From NCBI RefSeq assembly GCF_002366715.1, contig NZ_DFBS01000022.1, forward strand, positions 197,620 to 261,619: a stretch of DNA of 64,000 nt. Reading direction: 5' to 3'. The notes below the pieces were generated by a model. It made no database searches. It worked only from the letters and a program-made list of their open reading frames with translations, and had not been told where the DNA came from. The translations under genes and the position numbers were made by a program. Of the stretch, positions 7,599 through 16,701 are shown in pieces. This stretch comes from Halomonas sp. UBA3074. Its GTDB lineage: Bacteria > Pseudomonadota > Gammaproteobacteria > Pseudomonadales > Halomonadaceae. How positions within the stretch are numbered: position 1 is the first letter of the stretch; each line of letters starts with the position of its first letter.

Positions 7599-9647
7599 TT
7601 AGATTTGTGAGTCTTCAGGGGGCTCACCGATCGTGCCGGGCATTGCCTGCACATGGCCCATCTGCTGGCCCGCCAAGGTAAGGAAGTGCAGATGGCGCTC
7701 ATATTCGCAAACCAAATCACCAATCACCTGACCACGGGTGTAACCGTTAAGATCTTTGTCCTGGCCGCCCTCTGCCAAGTACACATCCAAGCGTACATAA
7801 AAGTCGTCATCGGCAGGGATGAAGCTGGGCGTGCGCATGCGGTGCGGGCAAACCTGATAGACAAAGCTGGTGGCTTCGCCGAAGTCGACCTGGAGGGTCA
7901 GGTTCGGTAGCGCCTCGCCCTCAACGCGCTCTTCAGTCACATTGGCGGTTTGGCCACGGCTCTCAAGCTCTTGAGCGAACTGGGTCATCGCCGGGCGAAT
8001 CGCATGTTCGATGGTGGCCGCCGCACCGGCGCGGTTAGAAGTATCCAGAGCCCGGTCCAAACGCTCTTTCCAATCGCCACCGGGGGCACTGCCGGCAATC
8101 ATGCGGCGTGCATCGGCCTTGCTGCCTTCCAGTTTCAGGGCCTTATACATACCCACCATCACCGCGAAAATAACCAGCGAGAACGGCAGCGCGGTGATGA
8201 CCACGGCGCTTTGCAATGCATTCAAGCCACCCGCCATCAGCAGGGCGATAGTGATCAAACCGATCGTCGCCGACCAGAAAATACGCAGTTTCACCGGCGC
8301 ATCGTGGTTCACATCGCTCAAGATAGAGGTGAAGTTGGCCAGTACCAGCGCACCGGAATCGGCTGAAGTAATAAAGAACACGATACCCAGTACGGTCACG
8401 ACCGCTGCGGTAAGGCCCACATAGGGGTAGTATTCAAGCAGTGTGTAAAGCGTGGTTTGCGGCGTATTGAGCGCCTGCTCACCCAGCTCGGCAACGCCTT
8501 GGTTGGCAACCAGCTCGATACCGCTGTTACCGAATACCGACATCCACACCATCATGAACGCGAGCGGAATAAACAAGGCGCCTGCGACGAATTCACGAAT
8601 AGTACGGCCCCGGGAAATACGCGCCAGGAACAGCCCCACAAAGGGTGTCCAGGCAATCCACCAGCCCCAGAAGAAGATCGTCCACCACATTTTCCACTCT
8701 TGAGCACCTTCATCGGCAAAGGCGTAAGTGTCGAAGCTGGCGCCCACAAAGCCCGATAGATAATCACCGGCGTTGTTGACCACTTTATCCAGCAGCACCA
8801 GGGTGTCGCCTGAAAAGAGGACAAACAGCATCAACGCCAGCGCTAGCAGCATGTTGAACTCTGATAAGCGACGAATGCCTTTCTCAACCCCAGTGACCAC
8901 GGAAATTGTCGCGAGTATGACCACCAGGACAATCAGGATCACCTGCACGGTAAGGGTTTCCGGCACACCGAACATATAGGTGAGGCCGTAGTTCAACTGC
9001 ATCACCCCGATGCCGAGGCTGGTCGCAATGCCGAACACGGTGGAGATGACCGCCGTGATATCCACCGCGTTACCAATCGGGCCGTGGATACGCTTGCCCA
9101 GAATCGGATAAAGCGCGCTACGAATCGCCAGCGGCAGGCGGTGACGGTAGCTGAAGTAAGCCAGCGCCATACCCATCAACACGTACAGCCCCCAACCGGA
9201 GAGCCCCCAGTGCAGATAGGTTTGAACGACGGCGTTACGCATCGCTGCCTGGCTTTCCGGGGTTAAATCCGGCGGTGCCAAGTAGTGTGCCACCGGCTCG
9301 GCAACGCTGAAGACCAGCAGGTCGATGCCGATACCCGCCGCAAACAGCATGGCCGACCAGGAGAGTAACGAGAACTCAGGCCGAGAGTGATCGGGCCCCA
9401 AACGAATGCTGCCAAAGCGCGACATGCCGATAGCGACGACGAAAACCAAGTAAGCCACGATGGCAAGCATGTAGTACCAGCCAAACGTTTTGCTCACCCA
9501 GGCGAGGCCAGCATCAAAAAAGGCGCCTGCTTGCTCGGTGAACATCATGGTGAGCACTAAAAAGATAAGGATACCGGCCACACTGCCGTGAAAAACCACG
9601 GGATTGAGGCGGTCGCGGGAGGGAAGGACGGGATTGTCTTTCGCCAT
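7599..9647 (-). CDS. betT: BCCT-family choline/betaine transporter (BetT-like)
   Basis: A 682-residue secondary carrier of the betaine-choline-carnitine family. Twelve hydrophobic segments fill about residues 15-500. The substrate/gating helix region contains FWGWWIAWTPFVGLFLARISRGRT, and an AAGIGIDLLVFSVAEP segment lies early. A hydrophilic C-terminal domain of ~180 residues follows; that length (E. coli BetT has 677 residues) separates the BetT branch from short betaine carriers. It probably uses the proton gradient to import choline or a related trimethylammonium compound for osmoprotection. No betA, betB or betI lies in the window. A palindromic TGAACGTTCA sits 50 bases upstream of the start. 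BetT is the best call, but the substrate may differ. Confidence 0.88.
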   Translation of the reverse strand: MAKDNPVLPSRDRLNPVVFHGSVAGILIFLVLTMMFTEQAGAFFDAGLAWVSKTFGWYYMLAIVAYLVFVVAIGMSRFGSIRLGPDHSRPEFSLLSWSAMLFAAGIGIDLLVFSVAEPVAHYLAPPDLTPESQAAMRNAVVQTYLHWGLSGWGLYVLMGMALAYFSYRHRLPLAIRSALYPILGKRIHGPIGNAVDITAVISTVFGIATSLGIGVMQLNYGLTYMFGVPETLTVQVILIVLVVILATISVVTGVEKGIRRLSEFNMLLALALMLFVLFSGDTLVLLDKVVNNAGDYLSGFVGASFDTYAFADEGAQEWKMWWTIFFWGWWIAWTPFVGLFLARISRGRTIREFVAGALFIPLAFMMVWMSVFGNSGIELVANQGVAELGEQALNTPQTTLYTLLEYYPYVGLTAAVVTVLGIVFFITSADSGALVLANFTSILSDVNHDAPVKLRIFWSATIGLITIALLMAGGLNALQSAVVITALPFSLVIFAVMVGMYKALKLEGSKADARRMIAGSAPGGDWKERLDRALDTSNRAGAAATIEHAIRPAMTQFAQELESRGQTANVTEERVEGEALPNLTLQVDFGEATSFVYQVCPHRMRTPSFIPADDDFYVRLDVYLAEGGQDKDLNGYTRGQVIGDLVCEYERHLHFLTLAGQQMGHVQAMPGTIGEPPEDSQI

Positions 9648-9696
9648 CGAGGAGGACTCCTTGTGTTGAAGGGTGGATGAAATATTTTATTTTGAA

Positions 9697-9706
9697 TGAA
9701 CGTTCA
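9697..9706. promoter_or_regulatory. Palindromic operator candidate upstream of betT (BetI-like)
   Basis: A perfect 10-bp palindrome TGAACGTTCA in a very AT-rich stretch (9680-9715), whose flanks ATTTTATTT and AAATAAAAT are also roughly mirror-related. Its position 50 bases before the BCCT start, in the promoter region, suits a repressor site. It resembles the operators described for BetI, a TetR-family choline sensor, but I judge that from memory of the motif. Confidence 0.5.
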
Positions 9707-9805
9707 AATAAAATACGCGATTAAGCGTCCCCCTTCAAGCTACCCTCTCTCCTAGTAGGTTGAATTAGCGTGAGGCCGGCCACCATCTGACCGACATGCG
9801 GATAC

Positions 9806-9830
9806 AAAAACGCCCGGAAAACCGGGCGTT
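9806..9830 (-). terminator. Intrinsic terminator after the Spy-like gene
   Basis: A perfect 9-bp stem (AACGCCCGG/CCGGGCGTT) with a 4-base loop, followed on the minus strand by a run of five T. It lies about 28 bases beyond the stop. Confidence 0.9.
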
Positions 9831-9857
9831 AGAACGAATGTTAACGATGACCAGCGT

Positions 9858-10277
9858 TTATTCGCTATCGGCACCGTCTTTGCTATCACCGTGGTGACCG
9901 CGTTTGCCGTGCTCGCCACGATGCTCTTCACGGACATCGTGCATCGCGCTGCGTAGCGCTTCCTGCTCTTCATCTGAGAGTATGTCAGCCATCCGTTCGT
10001 GATGCTCTTCACGCAGTGCGTGCATGGCTTCACGATGCTCTGCGTGCGCTTCATTGAGCTCCGCCTGCTTCTCTTCCGAGATTTCTGCGCGCTGATATAC
10101 CTCTTGGCGGCGCTCCTCCATGCGCTCTACCATACGCTCGTGATCAGGGCCTTTGCCTTCGTGGTCGCCGTGGCTATCCGCTTGAGCGGTAATCGCTAGC
10201 GGCGCAATCGCAATCGCCAGCAGGGCTGGGGCAAACAGTTGGCGAATCGACAGTTTCTGAGTATTGATAGCTTTCAT
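9858..10277 (-). CDS. Spy/CpxP-like periplasmic protein, His- and Glu-rich
   Basis: A 139-residue exported protein. Residues 1-33 form a signal peptide (LLAIAIAPLAITAQA, cleavage before DSHGD). The mature part is almost all polar and helical, with Glu, Arg and His repeats (EERRQEVYQRAEISEEKQAEL, ADILSDEEQEALR), like the helical cradle of Spy/CpxP/CnrX proteins. Both ends of the mature chain are His/Asp-rich, which suggests metal binding. AGGAG precedes the ATG by 7 bases. Spy-type proteins are chaperones or metal sensors of the envelope and are often controlled by BaeSR or CpxAR; a BaeSR-like pair lies 1.1 kb away, so a link is possible. The role here is inferred from composition and architecture only. 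Confidence 0.78.
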   Translation of the reverse strand: MKAINTQKLSIRQLFAPALLAIAIAPLAITAQADSHGDHEGKGPDHERMVERMEERRQEVYQRAEISEEKQAELNEAHAEHREAMHALREEHHERMADILSDEEQEALRSAMHDVREEHRGEHGKRGHHGDSKDGADSE

Positions 10278-10427
10278 AGCATCTCTCCTGATGAGTTGAC
10301 GATGCCAGTATCGCTAGGTGGCGTGCAAACCGTTTGCAGATAGTGTGCAACAATCATGATCTTATTGGCTTATGGCAGGTCGTACGGAAATGGGTGAGGG
10401 GTCACCTCGTTATCAAGGAGCATCAAA

Positions 10428-11378
10428 ATGTCGCGAACTGAGCTATTTCGCGCGTGGCAGCAGCATGAAGCGTTGACCACCCTACGCCGGGTAACCGGCC
10501 TGGGAGCGCTTACCTTACTACTGAGTGGGTGTAGCGCTTCCCAGCATATTAGCCAGGGCGAACCCGCGGTCGAGAGTCACCCGCTGCATGAACCCCAGCC
10601 CTTTACACGCTTGGACCCGGTCACCTATACGCCAGACGCTTGGCCGCAGGCGTTGAAGGCGAGTGTTTATCTGCCCCGTGGGGCAACGGAGACACGGCGC
10701 CCAGCCGCCCTGGTGGTGCATGGCGGTGGTTGGCGTAATCGCACACCGGCCGATATGCAGGGCATTGCCGAGCAGCTAGCCGGGCAAGGCTACGTGGCGG
10801 TGAATGTTGAGTACCGTTTTGCACCTGAATACCGTTTTCCCAGCCAGCTGCATGATTTGCAGCAGGCCATGGCCTGGATTCACGCCAACGCCGATGAGTG
10901 GCAGGTGGATGCCGATCGTATCGTGGGCGTGGGCTTTTCATCAGGCGCGCATTTGGTGAGTTTATTGGCACTCGCGGGCGCCGAAGGGCCGCTGGCGGAA
11001 CCTTATGGCGGTGAGCAGAGCCGGCTGGCCGCGGTGGTGGCGGGTGGCCTACCCAGTGATTTGCTCAAGTTCGAGGATGGGCCGCTGGTGGTTGATTTTA
11101 TCGGCGGCACCCGCGCCGAAGAGACCGAGGCGTACCGGTCAGCCTCGCCTGCCTGGCAAATTACCCCCCAGGCACCGCCATTCTTTCTCTTCCACGGCAC
11201 ATGGGACAAGCTCGTGCCGGTAGATCACGCCACGGACTTCTATCAAGCCCTGCAGGACAACAACATCGAAAGCGAGCTATATCTGCAGCGCTGGCGCGGC
11301 CACATAACCAGCTTCCTGCTGCGTGGTAGCGCCATCGATGCAGGCATCGCGTTTCTCAATCGGCAGGTGAACCCCTAA
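10428..11378 (+). CDS. Alpha/beta-hydrolase (esterase) lipoprotein
   Basis: A 316-residue serine hydrolase of the HSL/BD-FAE-type alpha/beta-hydrolase group. A type II signal peptide ends in the lipobox LLLSGC with Cys35 as the lipidation site, so the enzyme is probably membrane-anchored in the periplasm. The oxyanion motif HGGG is at 98-101, the nucleophile Ser171 sits in GFSSG, and Asp260 (GTWDKLVP) and His292 (WRGHIT) complete the triad. AAGGAG lies 7 bases before the ATG. The 3' end overlaps the convergent response regulator by 4 bases. The substrate is unknown; short acyl esters are typical of the group. Confidence 0.88.
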   Translation: MSRTELFRAWQQHEALTTLRRVTGLGALTLLLSGCSASQHISQGEPAVESHPLHEPQPFTRLDPVTYTPDAWPQALKASVYLPRGATETRRPAALVVHGGGWRNRTPADMQGIAEQLAGQGYVAVNVEYRFAPEYRFPSQLHDLQQAMAWIHANADEWQVDADRIVGVGFSSGAHLVSLLALAGAEGPLAEPYGGEQSRLAAVVAGGLPSDLLKFEDGPLVVDFIGGTRAEETEAYRSASPAWQITPQAPPFFLFHGTWDKLVPVDHATDFYQALQDNNIESELYLQRWRGHITSFLLRGSAIDAGIAFLNRQVNP

Positions 11379-12070
11379 CCCTCCGGCTGATACTTATAGC
11401 CGACGCCATACACCGAGCGGATGATTTCCAGTTCAGGTAGCGCTTCGTGGATTTTCTTACGCAGCTTTTTGATGTGGCTGTCTACGGTGCGCTCTGAGAC
11501 GATGCGGTTATCTCGATACATGTGATCCATCAGCTGTTCGCGGCTGAAAATGCGCCCTGGTGCCTGCATCATGACGCGCAATAACTGAAACTCTACCGCG
11601 GTCAGGCCTAAATCCTGCCCGTGAGCGAGCGCCTGCCACCCGTCTTCGTTTAACACCACCGGGGCGTTTGGCACCTCACTCGGCGCCTCGGCTGCCGCTT
11701 GGCTGCGACGCAGTACGGCTTTGACGCGGGCAACGACTTCGCGGGGGCTGAACGGTTTGCAGATATAGTCATCGGCGCCTAGCTCCAGGCCCAGCAGGCG
11801 GTCGACCTCTTCTACCTTGGCGGTGACCATGATGATTGCTATAGAAGGCCACAGCTGGCGAATTTCCCGGCTTAACGTAAGGCCATCTTTACCCGGCAGC
11901 ATGATATCGAGCAGCACCAGGGCAGGGGAGTGCTGCTCCAGCCACGGCATCACTTCATCACCGTGACCCAGGGTGGTGACCTCAAAGCCATGGGTGGTTA
12001 AGTAGTCTGCCATCAGGCGGGCAATTTTCGGTTCATCCTCAACAACGAGCAAAGAGGCAGCATGGGACAT
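11375..12070 (-). CDS. baeR: BaeR-like OmpR-family response regulator
   Basis: A 231-residue response regulator. The receiver (about 5-120) has the acidic pocket E11-D12, phospho-acceptor Asp55 in LVLLDIMLPG and a YICKPFSPREVVARV segment very close to BaeR. The winged-helix DNA-binding domain (about 135-230) has LTAVEFQLLRVM and RTVDSHIKKLRKKI. The ATG at 12070 gives the usual N terminus; an ATG at 12106 would add 12 residues, and neither has a strong ribosome site. It is the last gene of the overlapping adaptor-pump-kinase-regulator operon and probably activates that operon in response to envelope stress (family knowledge plus context). Confidence 0.9.
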   Translation of the reverse strand: MSHAASLLVVEDEPKIARLMADYLTTHGFEVTTLGHGDEVMPWLEQHSPALVLLDIMLPGKDGLTLSREIRQLWPSIAIIMVTAKVEEVDRLLGLELGADDYICKPFSPREVVARVKAVLRRSQAAAEAPSEVPNAPVVLNEDGWQALAHGQDLGLTAVEFQLLRVMMQAPGRIFSREQLMDHMYRDNRIVSERTVDSHIKKLRKKIHEALPELEIIRSVYGVGYKYQPEG

Positions 12071-12157
12071 AGCGGTAGACTCGCTTAGCAGTAAACGGGA
12101 AAGCATGGTTTAACTGATCTTGAAATAACAGCGCATAACGTATCAGCTCATAAAGCA

Positions 12158-13564
12158 TCAACTGGTGGCCAACAGCGGAAAACGCAGCGTCCAGCGTAGC
12201 CCGCCCAGCGTTGAGGCAGAAGGGGTTAGCGTTGCGCCATGCGCGTTGACCAAGGCACTAGCAATAGAGAGCCCCAAACCGCTGCCACCGCTCGCGCGGT
12301 TACGCGAGCCTTCCACTCGGTACAGGCGCTCAGTCAAGCGGGCCAGCTCGCCTTCCGGCACGCCCGGCGTACTGTCTTCCCAGGTGACCACTGCCATGCC
12401 CTGTTGCGTCGTGAGCGTCACGCGCAGCTCACCCGGGGGCTGGGTGTAGGCGCAGCTGTTGTCCAGCAGGTTGTTCCATAGTTGGCGCAAGCGCTGGGCG
12501 TCGCCGCGGATCATGATGCCAGGCTCGATCTTTTCGGTCAGCGCCAAACCGCTTTCCACCAACCAGCGGTCGGCATCGTCCAATCGGCTGGCCAAGCAGT
12601 CGCTTAGATCCATCGGCGCCAGCTGTATATCCAGCGCGCCCGCATCGCTTTGGGAAAGCAGGCGTAAATCAGCCACCAAGCGCTCTAGCTGGCCTACTTC
12701 TTGGGCGAGAGAGCCGAGGTTTTCCTGATTAAGCGGGCGAATGCCATCCTGCATGGCTTCGATCTCTCCGCGCAGTACCGCCAGCGGCGTGCGCAGCTCA
12801 TGGGCCGTATCAGACACCCAGCGAGCGCGGGCATCGCGGCTGGCTTCCAGCGTGGCGGCAAGCACGTTGAAATCCCGCGCTAGGCGAGAAAGCTCATCGC
12901 GGCCGCGTTCCGGCAAGCGGGTGTGGTAGTCGCCTTCGGTGAGGCGCAGCGTAGCGCCTGCCAGCGCCCGGGTGCGACGCCCCAGCCACCAGGAAAGCCC
13001 GCCCGCCAAGAGCAGCGAGGCAACGCAGAGTGAGATGACGATAAGTACCAGGTTACGCTGTTGGCGTTCCAGAAAGCGGCTCTCCATGCGCTCCATCATT
13101 TCTCGCGGCGGCCGGAATCCCAGCGACCCGATCGTGGTCTCGCCGCTGCGCAGCGTCAGCCAGTGCCAGTTGCCCGAGTTTTCGCGCCCGCTGTGCGGCG
13201 GCACCACAAAACGACCATCTTCTGCGCGGAGGCTGAAATCCCGCGCTTCGCCAAGCGGTGAAGGGCGGTCACGGTGCTCTTGGCCCAGTTCAAAGCGAAC
13301 GATAAACGGCCAGCGTTCCGGCGACTGCTCCAGCCACTCCCAGCTCTGCTGGGTTTCCCAACGGGTGATGAGACCATCGGCCAGCAGTGCGGCGCGGCGT
13401 TCCTGGGCCTGGTTGAGGTAGTCGAGAAAGCCGCGGTCAATACTGTACGAGACCGCCAGGAACATGCTGGCTGAGATCGCCACGTTGACGCTAAGAATGG
13501 TTATAAACAGCTTCAGCCCCAGCCGGGAAGGCCGCCACTGGCGTAGGGCAGTGAGTATCGCCAT
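12158..13564 (-). CDS. baeS: BaeS-like sensor histidine kinase
   Basis: A 468-residue membrane sensor kinase. TM1 is at about residues 15-42, a periplasmic sensor domain at about 43-168 and TM2 at about 170-192. A HAMP linker follows (about 195-245). The H box SDTAHELRTPLAVLRGE has His255, and the AVLRGEIEAMQDG stretch is characteristic of BaeS. The ATP-binding domain has a WNNLLDNSCAYT N box and GGSGLGLSIA. Its ATG shares one base with the TAA of the upstream RND gene, so the two are translationally coupled. With the BaeR-like partner it forms a two-component system placed in the same transcript as its likely target pump. Confidence 0.9.
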   Translation of the reverse strand: MAILTALRQWRPSRLGLKLFITILSVNVAISASMFLAVSYSIDRGFLDYLNQAQERRAALLADGLITRWETQQSWEWLEQSPERWPFIVRFELGQEHRDRPSPLGEARDFSLRAEDGRFVVPPHSGRENSGNWHWLTLRSGETTIGSLGFRPPREMMERMESRFLERQQRNLVLIVISLCVASLLLAGGLSWWLGRRTRALAGATLRLTEGDYHTRLPERGRDELSRLARDFNVLAATLEASRDARARWVSDTAHELRTPLAVLRGEIEAMQDGIRPLNQENLGSLAQEVGQLERLVADLRLLSQSDAGALDIQLAPMDLSDCLASRLDDADRWLVESGLALTEKIEPGIMIRGDAQRLRQLWNNLLDNSCAYTQPPGELRVTLTTQQGMAVVTWEDSTPGVPEGELARLTERLYRVEGSRNRASGGSGLGLSIASALVNAHGATLTPSASTLGGLRWTLRFPLLATS

Positions 13565-16500
13565 TAGTGTGCGGCCTCCTCTTGGCTCGGTTTGCTATCG
13601 TCCAGGTTGTTATTGGGGGTGGGCTGGCGTGGTGTGCTAAGCCGTTCGCGAACATTTTCCAGGCCCAGGTAGAGGCAGGGCACCAGAATCAACAGAATGG
13701 CGGTGGCGAACAGCATGCCGAAGCCGAGCGAAATCGCCATGGGAATCATGAAGCGTGCCTGCCGCGAGGTTTCCAGAATCATCGGCGCCAGGCCCAAAAA
13801 GGTCGTTAGCGTGGTCATCATGATCGGCCGCAGGCGACGCGTGGCCGCCGCGACAATGGCTTCACGGGCGCCCATGCCTTCACGGCGCTTACGGTTGGCG
13901 TAGTCGATCAATACCAGCGCGTCGTTAATCACCACGCCAGATAGCGCGAGCATGCCCAGCAGGCTGATGATCGATAGCCCAAAGCCCATAATCATATGGC
14001 CTGCCACGGCGCCTACAATACCGAAGGGGATAGCGGCCAGCACCAGCAGCGGCTGTAAATAGCTGCGAAACGGAATGGCAAGCAGGGCGTAAAGAGCGGC
14101 AATCATGAGCCACATGGAGGTTTTCAGCGTGGCCAGGTTGTCGGCGGTATCCTGCTGACGGCCGCCCATGCTGACCTCAAGCCCGGGCCAGGTCGCCTCC
14201 AGGTTGGGAAACACCTCTTCCTGCAGCGTAGCGAGCACTTGGTTGATCGCCATGTCGCTTTCCGAGTCGGCGGTGACGGTAATGATACGTCGACCGTTGA
14301 TGCGTTCCAGGCTGCTAGAGGCTTGGCTGATGGTGATATCGGCTACCCGCGAGAGTGGCACGCTGAGCCCATCGGGCGTGCGCACCGGCATGCGATAAAG
14401 CTCGTTCAAGCTGTCACGGTTGTCATTGGGCAGGCGTACCTCAACGCTGATTTCGCTGCGCCCGACGTATTGCTCCAGCGCCGTGGCACCCTGAAGTGGC
14501 CCGCGCAGTGCTTGGGCTAAATTGTTGCCGGTGAGCCCCAAGGCGCGGCCCTCGGCTGAAAGGCGCATCTCCAGCTGTGGCTTACCATCCCCCAGGCCGC
14601 TGTCGATATCGGTGAGGCCATAGCCGCCTAACGTTTCCGCCAAGCGTTCCGCGGCGGCTTCCAATACCTGGGTATCGGGGTGAGAGAGGCGCAGGCTGAG
14701 CGCCGCGCCGCTGCCAGGGCCGCCTACATCCGATTCGAAACGCACCGACTGGGCACCGAGCAGATCGCCGGTCAGGTCGCGCCACTCCCGCGCAATGCGG
14801 GAAGGTGGCCACGTTTCCAGGCTTTCGCTGGCGATATCCAAACGTACTTCCAGACTTTCGCCGTCCAGGCGGCTGCGTGAGCTGCTAAAGCTGAGTGTTT
14901 CTTCACGCTCGCTGAGTACCTCGGCGGCGTCGAGCAACTGTTGACTAAGGTCGCGGCTTACGTTGATGTTGCTGCCTATCGGCAGGGTGACCGTGGCCTG
15001 CACCTGATCCGATTCGACGCGTGGCATCAGCGAAAACCCCAGCCGCCCGCTCATGGCCCAGGAGAGCGCGATCAGCAGAATGGCGATGCCCAGCGAAATA
15101 CTCAGCAGCCGCTGGTTCAAGGCGCGTTGCAGAAAGGGTTCGAACTGACGGTAGGTGAAGTGGTGCAAGCCGCCCTGAAGGCGCTGGCGCAGCGCTTCGA
15201 GGGGGCGCTGCCACGCTGGGGTTTGGCGTGGTTTGCGGCTATGCGCTAAGTGGGCGGGTAGAATGACGAGCGCTTCCAACCAGGAGATCAGAAAGACGGT
15301 TACCACCACCACCGGCACCGTGGCAAAGATTAGCCCCAAAAAGCCGGGTAGAAACAGCAGCGGCAGGAAGGCGACGATATTGGAAAGAATCGCAAACGTA
15401 AGCGGCGTGGCAATTTCGCTGGCGCCTTTCACGGCTGCATCACGCAGTGAATAGCCCTCTTCCCGATAGCTGTAGATATTTTCGCCGACGATGATGGCGT
15501 CATCCACCACGATGCCCAGGGCGATAATAAAGGCGAACATAGACATCATATTGAGCGAAACGCCGATCCAGGGCAGAAACAGCATGGCCCCGAGAAACGC
15601 TGTGGGAATACCCAGCGTGACCCAGAAGGCCAGCCGTGCTTCCAGAAACAGCGCCATCAGCACCAGTACCAGCGCCAGCCCCATCCAGGCGTTTTTTAGC
15701 AGCAAACTGAGGCGGTCTTCGTAAACTTCTGAGCTATCGCGGGAAATATCCAGGCTGACGCCTTCCGGCATGCCCGCGCGCAGGCGTTCAAGTTCACCGT
15801 TGACCGCTTCTGAAATACTGGTTGGGGTTTGATCGCCGATTTGGTACACATCGACGGAGAGACCAGGCTGGCCGTTATAGAACTCTTCGCGGTCGGTTTC
15901 GGCAAAGCCATCGCTGACCTCTGCAATATCGCCCAGTGCAATCGGTGCACCCTGGGTGCTGGTCAGGATGGGCAGTTCCGCAAAGGCTTCGGCGCTGTTG
16001 CGCCGCCCTTGATAGCGAATCAGCCACTCGCCCTCGGCCGTGGTTAGCTGGCCGCTGGCGAGGTCAAGCGCCTCTTCGGCGATGCGGCTAGCCAGTTCCT
16101 GATGGTCGAGACCAAAGCGCTCGATGGCCTCTTCGTCCAGGTGGACTTGAATCTCGCGTTCGCGGTTGCCGGAAAGCTCCGCCCGGGAAATGCCCGAAGT
16201 GGCCTGCAGTTCACCGCGCACATCCTCTGCCGCGTTATGCAGCGCTTCCAGGCCTACCTGCCCATATACCTGCAGGCTCAATACGCTGCGCGACCGCCCA
16301 GCCAAGGTAAACCGCGGTGGGTCGGCAGCACTAGGCAGTGTGGTAATGGCGTTGACTGCCTGCTGAATATCCTGATAGGCGCGCATCACATCAATGCCGT
16401 CAATCAGGGTGGCGCTGACATTGGCGCTGCCTTCGCTGGCGGTGGCGGTCAGCTCGTCAATGCCCTCGACATCGGCAATGGCAGCTTCCACCGGGAGTAG

Positions 16501-16701
16501 CAGGCTCTGTTCGACGTCTTCCGGGGTGGCCCCTGGGTAGCTGATGGTGACCTGGACGATTTCGGTATCGAACTCGGGGAAGACCTCTTTTTTGATCGCC
16601 AATGAGGCCATCAGGCCGCCGACGATAAACAGCACCATCAAAAGATTGGGCGCTACGCCGTGATCGACCATCCATGCCAGTGGGCCGCGTGGCACCTTCA
16701 T
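13564..16701 (-). CDS. RND efflux pump, inner-membrane permease subunit
   Basis: A 1045-residue resistance-nodulation-division permease of normal length. It has TM1 near the N terminus, two large periplasmic loops (about 40-330 and 565-860) and two bundles of hydrophobic helices. The proton-relay helix TM4 is visible as ALGIVVDDAIIVGENI, with the paired Asp residues conserved. It exports lipophilic toxic compounds together with the adaptor encoded just upstream; the outer-membrane channel gene is not in the window. The ATG overlaps the adaptor stop as ATGA. The sequence belongs to the HAE-1-like group, but I cannot assign a named pump such as MdtB or VexF. Confidence 0.92.
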   Translation of the reverse strand: MKVPRGPLAWMVDHGVAPNLLMVLFIVGGLMASLAIKKEVFPEFDTEIVQVTISYPGATPEDVEQSLLLPVEAAIADVEGIDELTATASEGSANVSATLIDGIDVMRAYQDIQQAVNAITTLPSAADPPRFTLAGRSRSVLSLQVYGQVGLEALHNAAEDVRGELQATSGISRAELSGNREREIQVHLDEEAIERFGLDHQELASRIAEEALDLASGQLTTAEGEWLIRYQGRRNSAEAFAELPILTSTQGAPIALGDIAEVSDGFAETDREEFYNGQPGLSVDVYQIGDQTPTSISEAVNGELERLRAGMPEGVSLDISRDSSEVYEDRLSLLLKNAWMGLALVLVLMALFLEARLAFWVTLGIPTAFLGAMLFLPWIGVSLNMMSMFAFIIALGIVVDDAIIVGENIYSYREEGYSLRDAAVKGASEIATPLTFAILSNIVAFLPLLFLPGFLGLIFATVPVVVVTVFLISWLEALVILPAHLAHSRKPRQTPAWQRPLEALRQRLQGGLHHFTYRQFEPFLQRALNQRLLSISLGIAILLIALSWAMSGRLGFSLMPRVESDQVQATVTLPIGSNINVSRDLSQQLLDAAEVLSEREETLSFSSSRSRLDGESLEVRLDIASESLETWPPSRIAREWRDLTGDLLGAQSVRFESDVGGPGSGAALSLRLSHPDTQVLEAAAERLAETLGGYGLTDIDSGLGDGKPQLEMRLSAEGRALGLTGNNLAQALRGPLQGATALEQYVGRSEISVEVRLPNDNRDSLNELYRMPVRTPDGLSVPLSRVADITISQASSSLERINGRRIITVTADSESDMAINQVLATLQEEVFPNLEATWPGLEVSMGGRQQDTADNLATLKTSMWLMIAALYALLAIPFRSYLQPLLVLAAIPFGIVGAVAGHMIMGFGLSIISLLGMLALSGVVINDALVLIDYANRKRREGMGAREAIVAAATRRLRPIMMTTLTTFLGLAPMILETSRQARFMIPMAISLGFGMLFATAILLILVPCLYLGLENVRERLSTPRQPTPNNNLDDSKPSQEEAAH

